A DNA stretch of 12,961 bases from Bacillota bacterium. Its GTDB lineage: Bacteria > Bacillota > Clostridia > Peptostreptococcales > Anaerovoracaceae. The stretch spans positions 1 to 12,961 of the forward strand of contig JAEEIC010000245.1 of the NCBI GenBank assembly GCA_016281165.1, in the 5' to 3' direction. The notes below the pieces were generated by a model. The model did not search any database, had not been told where the DNA came from, and saw only the letters and a program-made list of their open reading frames with translations. The stretch's first letter is position 1, and every line of letters begins with the position of its first letter. Both the position numbers and the translations under genes were made by a program. Shown here piece by piece: positions 7,526 through 12,961 of the stretch.

Positions 7526-8968
7526 CTACTCTATGACATAGAGCTTCGCGCCCTGGGGCACAGGGCAGGTGTAGCCCTCGGGAGCCCTCTCCGCCAGTTC
7601 TTTCTTCGCGGCCTCAAGGGTCTTGGGGCTGTTCAGCAGGTCGATGACGGCGCCGCACATGACCTTGGCGGCGTAAAGGGTGCCTTTGTCCCCTATGGGG
7701 GAGGCGCCGCAGCTCACGTTCTGCCAGGAGTGTCCGGGGGTGCCGGAGGGCCAGGTCACCGCGCTTATCTGGGCGGTGGGGATGTTCCAGCTCACGTCGC
7801 CCACGTCGGAGGAGCCGGCGGAGAACTCGTCGCCGGTGTAGAAGGGCAGCAGGAAGTCGTTGATCGCCCTGGTGCCGTTCTCGCTCTTTTCCCTGACGAC
7901 CGCGGCGATGTCCTTGTCATACCTGGCGCCGTGTCCGGGAAGATCGGTCCTCACGGGGCAGGTCTTCTGGATCGCTTTGGCCAGGGCCCAGTCCTCTTCG
8001 CTGTACTCGGGCAGGGGGATCTGCTCCATGTTCTCGTAGAGGACCTTCTCCAGAGTGGTGTTGGGCACGGAATTGGCGCAGCCGTCGACGAAGATGGTGG
8101 AGAGCTCGGTATCGGTCATCAGGGCGGCGCCTTTGGCGATGTTGTCCACTCGCTTAGTCAGGGCCACGGCGTCGGCGACCTTCATGGAGCGTATCATGTA
8201 GAGCACGTCAGCGGTCGCCTGCACCACGTTGGGAGATTTGCCGCCGGCGTTTATGATGGCGTAGTGGATGCGGGCGTCGGAAGGCATGTGCTCGCGCAGG
8301 AACTGCACGCCCATGTTCATGAGCTCGACGGCGTCGAGGGCCGAGCGTCCCTTCTCGGGGCTTCCCGCCGCGTGCGAGGAGATGCCCTTGAAGCTGTAGA
8401 TATACTGGATGCAGGAGTTGTCGGTACCGGTGGAGACGCTGAAGGTGTCGCCGGGGTGCCAGGTGATGGCGGCGTCCAGCTCGTTCCAGACACCGTCTCT
8501 GGCCATCAGGGCCTTGGAGGCTCCGCCCTCTTCACCGGGGCAGCCGTAGAAGAAGACCGTGCCGCTCTTGCCCGTCTCCTCGAGGTACTTCTTCACGCCG
8601 ATGGCGGCGCCGAAGGAGGCGGCGCCCAGCATGTTGTGCCCGCAGCCGTGGCCGTCGCCGCCCGGGACCAGGGGGTCGGGCGAGGCGAGGCCCGCTTTTT
8701 GCGAGAGTCCAGAGAGGGCGTCGAATTCGCCCAGTATTCCTATCCAGGGCCTGCCGCTGCCGTATTTGCCGAGGAAGGCGGTATCGATGCCGCAAAGGCC
8801 TGTTTCGACCTCAAAGCCTTCTTCCTTCAGCTTTTCGACGTAGAGCTCCGCCGATTTGTATTCCTTCAGCGAGAGCTCGGCGAACTCCCAGATCCTGTGG
8901 GAGACCCCGAGGATGAGATCCTTCTTCTCTTCTACCTTGTCTATCGCTTTGCTTTTGAACTGATCCAT
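7526..8968 (-). CDS. abgB: AbgB-like M20 family amidohydrolase
   Basis: Zinc/manganese-dependent amidohydrolase of the M20D peptidase family, 480 residues, close in length and layout to E. coli AbgB (p-aminobenzoyl-glutamate hydrolase subunit B). Metal-centre motifs are intact: GHGCGHN with C109 and H111, the catalytic/metal pair E146-E147 in CPGEEGG, H171 in TWHPGD, and H413 in TPGHSW near the C-terminus. The dimerisation-domain segment SFKGISSHAAGSPEKGRSALDAV and the tail TCPVPQ also match the AbgB type. No signal peptide is seen, so it acts in the cytoplasm. It is the last gene of an operon with an amino-acid ABC transporter, suggesting it cleaves an imported N-acyl or aminobenzoyl amino acid or a peptide. 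The exact substrate is unknown, and no abgA or abgT is in the window. Start ATG at 8968 follows GGAGGTAAAG. Confidence 0.85.
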   Translation of the reverse strand: MDQFKSKAIDKVEEKKDLILGVSHRIWEFAELSLKEYKSAELYVEKLKEEGFEVETGLCGIDTAFLGKYGSGRPWIGILGEFDALSGLSQKAGLASPDPLVPGGDGHGCGHNMLGAASFGAAIGVKKYLEETGKSGTVFFYGCPGEEGGASKALMARDGVWNELDAAITWHPGDTFSVSTGTDNSCIQYIYSFKGISSHAAGSPEKGRSALDAVELMNMGVQFLREHMPSDARIHYAIINAGGKSPNVVQATADVLYMIRSMKVADAVALTKRVDNIAKGAALMTDTELSTIFVDGCANSVPNTTLEKVLYENMEQIPLPEYSEEDWALAKAIQKTCPVRTDLPGHGARYDKDIAAVVREKSENGTRAINDFLLPFYTGDEFSAGSSDVGDVSWNIPTAQISAVTWPSGTPGHSWQNVSCGASPIGDKGTLYAAKVMCGAVIDLLNSPKTLEAAKKELAERAPEGYTCPVPQGAKLYVIE

Positions 8969-8984
8969 CTTTACCTCCGCTATT

Positions 8985-9008
8985 CAAAAGGGCCGCTTAA
9001 CGGCCCTT
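8985..9008 (-). terminator. Intercistronic hairpin (weak terminator or mRNA stabiliser)
   Basis: On the minus strand AAGGGCCG (9008-9001), loop TTAAG and CGGCCCTT (8995-8988) form a perfect 8-bp stem followed by only two further Ts. It sits 11 bp after the ATPase gene stop and just before the ribosome binding site of the amidohydrolase gene. With so short a T-run it probably attenuates or processes the transcript and sets amidohydrolase levels below or apart from the transporter; this is inference. Confidence 0.6.
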
Positions 9009-9019
9009 ATGATTTATCT

Positions 9020-9766
9020 TTAATAGAGTACCTTGCTTAAAAAGTCTTTCGTTCTGGGATTCTGGGGATGCTCGAAGAGCTCCTCCGGAGTCCCCGATTC
9101 GGCGACGATGCCGTCGTCGATGAAGAGTATACGGTCGCTGATCTGCTTGGCAAAGCCCATCTCGTGGGTGACGATGACGCAGGTCATGCCCGATTCGGCC
9201 AGATCCTGTATGACGTCGAGGACGCCTTTGACCATCTCGGGGTCGAGGGCGCTGGTGGGCTCGTCGAAGAGCATCACGTCTGGATGCATGGCCAGGGCCC
9301 TGACGATGGCGAGCCTCTGCTTCTGGCCTCCCGAGAGCTTTCTGGGATACTCGTGGACCTTTTCCTCCAGGCCGACCATCTTGAGCAGCTCCAGAGCCTC
9401 CTTTTCGGCGTCTTCCTTGGAGACTCCCAGCTCCAGGGTCGGAGCGAGAGTGATGTTCTCCAGTACCGTCAGGTGGGGGAAGACGTTGAACTGCTGGAAC
9501 ACCATGCCTATCTTCTGCCTGTGGCGGTTGAGGTCGGTGCTCTTGGCGTCGAGAACGACTCCTTCAAATATGACCTGGCCCCCGCTGGGCTCCTCGAGCA
9601 TGTTGAGGCAGCGCAGGAAGGTGGATTTTCCGCCGCCGGAGGGGCCGATGATGGTCATGACCTCGCCCCTGTATATCTTTTCGCTGATGCCCTTGAGCAC
9701 CTGCAGATCTCCGAAGTTCTTGCGAAGGTCCTTCGTCTCTATCAATACTTCATTCTTCTCAATCAC
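9020..9766 (-). CDS. Polar amino-acid ABC transporter ATP-binding protein (GlnQ/ArtM/HisP family)
   Basis: Nucleotide-binding subunit that powers the adjacent permease. All motifs of a 248-residue polar-amino-acid ATPase are present: Walker A GPSGGGKST (41-49), Q-loop at FQQFNVFPHLTVL (Q91/Q92), signature LSGGQ (144-148) followed by KQR, Walker B VMLFDE (164-169), D-loop SALD (172-175) and switch H201. The FNVFPHLTVL segment is characteristic of the amino-acid-uptake (PAAT) subfamily. The start is GTG at 9766-9764, inside the end of the permease gene (8-bp overlap GTGATTGA), so translation is coupled. The nearest SD-like element is AGAGG, rather far upstream. The substrate (glutamine, arginine, cystine or other) cannot be told from the ATPase. 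Membrane-peripheral on the cytoplasmic side. Confidence 0.95.
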   Translation of the reverse strand: MIEKNEVLIETKDLRKNFGDLQVLKGISEKIYRGEVMTIIGPSGGGKSTFLRCLNMLEEPSGGQVIFEGVVLDAKSTDLNRHRQKIGMVFQQFNVFPHLTVLENITLAPTLELGVSKEDAEKEALELLKMVGLEEKVHEYPRKLSGGQKQRLAIVRALAMHPDVMLFDEPTSALDPEMVKGVLDVIQDLAESGMTCVIVTHEMGFAKQISDRILFIDDGIVAESGTPEELFEHPQNPRTKDFLSKVLY

Positions 9767-10430
9767 TTACGCTGAACCTCTTTTCCATTGACCTGACGCC
9801 CCAGGAAAGAACGAGGGTCAGTACGAGATAGATGGCGGCGATGATGAACAGGGGCTGCCAGACCAGGAACTTGTTGGCCAGCAGGGTCCTCGTGTACATC
9901 AGCTCGTAGAGCATGAAGGTACCGGCGAGGGAGGTCTCCTTGATCATGGCGATGTACTCGTTGGCGAGAGCCGGGAGTATGTTCTTTATCGCCTGGGGCA
10001 GGACGATCTTGGTCATCGTGTGAGAGGCCGTCATGCCCAGCGATCTCGCCGCTTCGGTCTGGCCCTTATCCACGGAGTTGATGCCTCCGCGGATGATCTC
10101 GGAAACGTAAGCGCTGGAGTTCAGTATCAGAGCTATCAGCACGTACACTTCCTTGGAGACGCTGTTGAGGGCCGGTATGGCGATGGGGATGAAGAAGTAG
10201 GCGATGTACATCTGCACCAGCAGCGGGGTGCCGCGCAGCACGTTGACGTATATCGCGCCCAGGGTATTCAGCGCCTTGCTCTTGGAAAGGTTGATGAGGG
10301 CGATGAAGGCTCCCAGTATGCTTCCCAAAGATACGGCGATGAAGGCGTATTTGAGGGTTCCGACCATTCCTCGGAGGAATATCGGATAATAGTCGCGCAG
10401 GACGTCTAACAGTCCAGGTCCGAGACCCAT
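9759..10430 (-). CDS. Polar amino-acid ABC transporter permease (HisM/GlnP family)
   Basis: Integral membrane subunit of the importer, 223 residues from the start chosen. Hydrophobic segments fit the usual five-helix layout: about 22-48 (TLKYAFIAVSLGSILGAFIA), 57-88 (VNVLRGTPLLVQMYIAYFF, a family hallmark), 96-113, a region near 165-180, and 190-214. The EAA coupling loop is EAARSLGMT starting at residue 126, followed by the conserved IVLPQAI and LPALANEY. Two in-frame ATGs lie six bases apart; the second (10430) is preferred because AGGAGG ends seven bases before it, whereas the first (10436) is only one base from AGGAGG. That SD overlaps the TAG stop of the binding-protein gene. The ATPase gene starts inside its 3' end. 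The single permease gene implies a homodimeric channel. Confidence 0.94.
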   Translation of the reverse strand: MGLGPGLLDVLRDYYPIFLRGMVGTLKYAFIAVSLGSILGAFIALINLSKSKALNTLGAIYVNVLRGTPLLVQMYIAYFFIPIAIPALNSVSKEVYVLIALILNSSAYVSEIIRGGINSVDKGQTEAARSLGMTASHTMTKIVLPQAIKNILPALANEYIAMIKETSLAGTFMLYELMYTRTLLANKFLVWQPLFIIAAIYLVLTLVLSWGVRSMEKRFSVSD

Positions 10431-10441
10431 CTGCATTCCTC

Positions 10442-11434
10442 CTACTGCTCGTCGAAGATCAGGATCTGGTCTTCAACATACATCTGCTGCAGAGAATTGG
10501 CCTGGGCGAGGATGTGCTTGCCCTGGAAGTCCTTGAGCTCCTTGTACTGCTCCTTGTCCTTGGCGGGAACGATCAGGGTGTGGAAGGACACGTCGTCATC
10601 TCCGATGTAGCCGTTGGAGAGCTCGAAGGCGTCTTCACGGTCCTGCTTCCAGCCGAAGCCGGACATTCCGAGGTCGACCTTACCGGTATCGACAGCGGTG
10701 AGAACGGCGGAGAAGTCCATGGTCTCGATCTGCAGCTTGACGCCGAGGCAGTCGGCGAAGTACTTGGCGAGCATCATCTCGCTGCCCCAGACGACGCCCT
10801 GGTCGTCGATCCACTCGGCGGCGGGGTAGTCGGGGGAGGTGGCGATCACGAGGACGCCCTTGTCGAGGACGCTCTTGAGGACGCCGTCAGCCTTGGAAAG
10901 GTCGAGTTCGGGCTTTACGAGGTCGGTGGTGTCGAGCAGGTAGTTGTACTCGGCGTCGGGCACGGCGCCGGCGAAGATGTCGGTGTCGCCTACGATCTCG
11001 ATGGCGGTCTCGTCTTCGGTGCCGGACTTGATCTTGCAGTTGGCGACCCACCAGGTGTAGTAGCTGTCGGTGTGGCCTTCGGGAACGTGGCCGCTTGGAG
11101 TTCCGTTGACGACGGCGACGCACTCATTGATGGCGTTTATCAGGGAAGTCTCGCCCTTCTTGGCGGCGGCGACGTTTCCTTCGTGGATGCCGTACATGGT
11201 CAGGTCGAAGTTGATGCCGCTCATGGCGAAGGCGCCGTTGGACTGGTTGACGTAGTTCTGGGCGGTGGTGCCGTCGAGAGCGACGGCGTCGCACTTGCCG
11301 GAGGCGAGAGAGAGGATGGCCTGGTCGAGGGTGGATACCAGCTCGAGATTGGTCTTGGCGCTCTTCTTTTCTCCGCAGCCGGCGAGGCTGAAGAGCATTA
11401 CTGCTGCGAGGATGATCGCGAGGTACTTTTTCAT
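10442..11434 (-). CDS. Amino-acid-binding lipoprotein (SBP_bac_3 type) with circularly permuted domain order
   Basis: Solute-binding subunit of the importer, 330 residues (family usually about 260-290). A lipoprotein signal ends in LAGC, so mature C20 would be lipid-anchored. Residues ~28-110 (LDQAILSLASGKCDAVALDG, then AKKGETSLINAINECVAVV) match what is normally the second half of a type II amino-acid-binding protein. Residues ~184-325 (GVLKSVLDKGVLVIATSPDY, ETMDFSAVLTAVDTGKVDL, SGFGWKQDREDAFELSNGY, KDFQGKHILAQANS) match what is normally the first half. An ~80-residue linker (111-190, with DSYYTWWVAN) joins the old C- and N-termini. D54 (in VALDG) and R267 (in KQDRED) match the Asp and Arg that in this family bind the ligand's amino and carboxylate groups. 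Start ATG at 11434 follows AAGGAGA at a six-base spacing. It is the first gene of the operon. Confidence 0.9.
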   Translation of the reverse strand: MKKYLAIILAAVMLFSLAGCGEKKSAKTNLELVSTLDQAILSLASGKCDAVALDGTTAQNYVNQSNGAFAMSGINFDLTMYGIHEGNVAAAKKGETSLINAINECVAVVNGTPSGHVPEGHTDSYYTWWVANCKIKSGTEDETAIEIVGDTDIFAGAVPDAEYNYLLDTTDLVKPELDLSKADGVLKSVLDKGVLVIATSPDYPAAEWIDDQGVVWGSEMMLAKYFADCLGVKLQIETMDFSAVLTAVDTGKVDLGMSGFGWKQDREDAFELSNGYIGDDDVSFHTLIVPAKDKEQYKELKDFQGKHILAQANSLQQMYVEDQILIFDEQ

Positions 11435-11525
11435 TTTGGTTCTCCTTGTGGTTTGGTGATTATTATGAGCCTGTATTCATACTCAGGTCTCCGTGTTCCG
11501 GAGGTTTTTCCTGACTACGGTGATG

Positions 11526-11554
11526 ATTATAGTACTGCATATTTGCATAAACAA
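11526..11554 (-). promoter_or_regulatory. Sigma-A-type promoter of transporter-amidohydrolase operon
   Basis: On the minus strand, -35 TTGTTT (11554-11549), a 17-bp spacer and a perfect -10 TATAAT (11531-11526). Transcription would start near 11519, giving a leader of about 85 nt before the binding-protein start. A TGCATATTTGCA element (11536-11547) sits inside the spacer, where a bound repressor would block RNA polymerase. Confidence 0.8.
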
Positions 11555-11640
11555 GGATTATTTCTGCATATTATCGGGAAATTTTCGTAAAATGACGCGA
11601 ATTTTGAATATTTCAGACCCCGCGGACATTTTGGACGCCG

Positions 11641-11663
11641 CGCGGGCGGTTTTCGTGCCCGCG
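11641..11663. repeat. GC-rich inverted repeat in divergent intergenic region
   Basis: CGCGGGC (11641-11647) and GCCCGCG (11657-11663) form a perfect 7-bp stem with a 9-nt loop (GGTTTTCGT). No T-run follows on either strand, so it is not an intrinsic terminator. The left arm could instead pair with CCCGCG at 11619-11624. Confidence 0.5.
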
Positions 11664-11722
11664 GATCATCATGCATCATACATACACATATTGCATATTC
11701 AATGAATATTTACTGCTCCCGC

Positions 11723-11751
11723 TTTATACTCCCGCCCGCCGGGGATATAAT
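11723..11751 (+). promoter_or_regulatory. Sigma-A-type promoter of the LysA-like gene
   Basis: -35-like TTTATA (11723-11728), a 17-bp spacer and a perfect -10 TATAAT (11746-11751). The predicted start near 11758 leaves only about 30 nt of leader before the ATG at 11790, too short for a riboswitch. Confidence 0.7.
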
Positions 11752-11789
11752 CTAAAGAAAAAACTCCCGCAAAAGAAAGGCCTGCTGTC

Positions 11790-12961
11790 ATGAAACGCCC
11801 CTTTGCCTCCAAAGAGACCATCGAAAAGATCTGCCGCGAATACCCTACGCCCTTCTACCTCTACGACGAAAGGGGCATCAGGGAGAACGCGAGAAGGCTG
11901 AGGGACGCCTTCTCCTGGGACCGGGGCTTTAAGGAATATTTCGCCGTCAAGGCGACTCCCACCCCCGGCATCCTCAAGATACTTAAGGAAGAAGGCTTCG
12001 GCTGCGACTGCTCCTCGCTCACCGAGCTCATGCTGGCGGAGCGCTGCGGCTTTAAGGGCAGCGAGATCATGTTCACCAGCAATGACACCCCGGCGGAGGA
12101 GTTCCGCAAGGCCATGGAGCTGGGCGCCCTGATCACTCTCGACGACATCACCATGATAGACTTCCTCATCGAGAGCGCCGGCCGCCTGCCTAAGACCGTA
12201 TCCTGCCGCTTCAACCCCGGCGGGCTCTTCGTGCTGGGCGAGTCCAAGGAAGGCTTTCAGACCATGGACGATCCCGGCAGCGCCAAGTACGGCTTCACCG
12301 AGGAGCAGCTCTTCGAAGGCTTTGAGAAGCTGGCGCGCCTGGGCGTGAAGAACTTCGGCCTGCACGCTTTTCTGGCCTCCTCCACCCTCTCGAACGATTA
12401 CTATCCGGTCCTCGCCTCGATACTTTTTAAGCTCGCCGTCCGCCTGCGCGAAAGGACCGGAGCGCACGTCTCCTTCATCGATCTTTCGGGCGGCATAGGC
12501 ATACCCTACAGGCCGGAGCAGCCGGAGAACGACATCGCCCTCATCGGCAGCGGCGTAAAGAAGGCCTTCGAGGAGATACTGGTGCCCGCCGGCATGGGGG
12601 ACGTAAGGCTCTGCGCGGAGCTGGGCCGCTTCGTCCTCGGCCCCTACGGCGCCCTCATCACCAGGGCGATACACGAGAAGCATATATATAAGGAATATAT
12701 CGGCGTGGACGCCTGCGCGGCCAACCTCATCAGGCCCGCCATGTACGGGGCCTACCACCACATAAGCGTCCTCGGGAAAGAAGATGAGCCCTGCGATCAC
12801 CGCTACGACGTGGTCGGGTCTCTCTGCGAGAACAACGACAAATTCGCGGTGGACCGCATGCTGCCGAAGATCGATATCGGGGATCTTCTCTTCATCCACG
12901 ACGCGGGAGCCCACAGCTTCTCCATGGGCTATAATTACAACGGCAGGCTCAGGTCAGCCGA
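11790..12961 (+). CDS. lysA: LysA-family PLP-dependent decarboxylase, probable diaminopimelate decarboxylase (3' end outside window)
   Basis: Fold-type III PLP enzyme; the likely reaction is decarboxylation of meso-diaminopimelate to L-lysine, the last step of lysine synthesis. 390 codons are visible with no stop. The PLP lysine is K54 in YFAVKATPTPG, after the family opening TPFYLYDERGIREN. Other family features are H192 (LHAFLASS), the phosphate-binding glycine loop SGGIGIPY (G234, G235, G237), ELGRFVLGP, NLIRPAMYGAYHH, the active-site Cys pair C346-E347 in VGSLCENND, and HDAGAHSFSMGYNYNGRLR near the edge. Classical enzymes have GAY where this has GAH, and GPLCE-type where this has GSLCE, so it belongs to a divergent branch and another amino-acid substrate is possible. 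Start ATG at 11790 has only a weak AAAGG-type SD. It is divergent from the transporter operon and may share regulation with it. Confidence 0.85.
   Translation, partial: MKRPFASKETIEKICREYPTPFYLYDERGIRENARRLRDAFSWDRGFKEYFAVKATPTPGILKILKEEGFGCDCSSLTELMLAERCGFKGSEIMFTSNDTPAEEFRKAMELGALITLDDITMIDFLIESAGRLPKTVSCRFNPGGLFVLGESKEGFQTMDDPGSAKYGFTEEQLFEGFEKLARLGVKNFGLHAFLASSTLSNDYYPVLASILFKLAVRLRERTGAHVSFIDLSGGIGIPYRPEQPENDIALIGSGVKKAFEEILVPAGMGDVRLCAELGRFVLGPYGALITRAIHEKHIYKEYIGVDACAANLIRPAMYGAYHHISVLGKEDEPCDHRYDVVGSLCENNDKFAVDRMLPKIDIGDLLFIHDAGAHSFSMGYNYNGRLRSA

Larger units (their letters stand above)
11435..11789. other. Divergent intergenic region with two promoters and repeated motifs
   Basis: This 355-bp region separates the transporter operon (minus) from the decarboxylase gene (plus). 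It holds one promoter in each direction. It also holds five TGCA-centred sites (11536, 11544, 11565, 11672, 11692), a repeated TGAATATTT (11605-11613 and 11703-11711), an inverted repeat ATATTC-AAT-GAATAT (11695-11709), and a GC-rich hairpin region (11619-11663). The transporter mRNA leader would be about 85 nt, with a small CTCCG/CGGAG hairpin near its 5' end. I see no credible protein-coding gene here. Confidence 0.6.

Noticed and set aside
7730..9040. 436-codon plus-strand open frame opposite the amidohydrolase gene
   Set aside because: Composition is dominated by G, V, A, H and D as expected for an antisense shadow. The minus strand encodes a complete M20 enzyme with SD, metal ligands and terminator.
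10514..11590. 358-codon plus-strand open frame opposite the binding-protein gene
   Set aside because: Low-complexity G/V/E/D translation with no motifs, and it runs through the transporter promoter. It is a shadow.
11493..11705. 70-codon plus-strand open frame in the divergent intergenic region
   Set aside because: GTG start without a good SD, overlaps the transporter promoter, and the translation shows no plausible pattern beyond AT-rich hydrophobics.
11752..11789. Lysine riboswitch in front of the LysA-like gene
   Set aside because: The leader after the promoter is only about 30 nt, far too short for a lysine riboswitch.
11724..12914. 396-codon minus-strand open frame opposite the LysA-like gene
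   Set aside because: No family motifs, while the plus strand carries clear LysA motifs throughout.

Overview
This is a GC-rich bacterial window, most likely from an anaerobic, amino-acid-using Bacillota (Clostridia-type) bacterium. The grounds are an AddAB recombination nuclease instead of RecBCD, strong GGAGG-type ribosome binding sites, compact same-strand operons, a lipoprotein-anchored amino-acid ABC transporter, and frequent AGG and ATA codons. The lineage is inference; no rRNA or other marker gene is present.

Layout. Positions 1-447 (minus) hold the first 149 codons of a gene I do not recognise. Positions 615-7334 (minus) form an operon read right to left: a WYL-domain transcriptional regulator, then addB, then addA. 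It is driven by an extended -10 promoter at 7383-7391. Positions 7526-11434 (minus) form a second operon: a lipoprotein substrate-binding protein, an amino-acid permease, its ATPase, and an AbgB-like M20 amidohydrolase. A clear sigma-A-type promoter at 11526-11554 starts it and a strong intrinsic terminator at 7470-7501 ends it. A 355-bp divergent intergenic region (11435-11789) separates this operon from a plus-strand LysA-family PLP-dependent decarboxylase that runs off the right edge.

How the genes work together. AddB and AddA together make a two-nuclease end-resection machine, and the WYL protein in front of them is a plausible damage- or nucleic-acid-responsive regulator. The transporter operon looks like an import-and-cleave unit: an amino-acid-like or N-acyl-amino-acid ligand is captured and imported, and the M20 enzyme can remove an amide-linked group inside the cell.

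The most striking observation is the substrate-binding protein. Its two halves are in reversed order relative to the normal type II amino-acid-binding fold. The usual C-terminal half directly follows the lipoprotein signal, and the usual N-terminal half sits at the C-terminus, joined by a linker of about 80 residues. Both residues expected to contact an amino-acid ligand appear to be kept. This looks like a natural circular permutation inside an otherwise normal ABC transporter operon.
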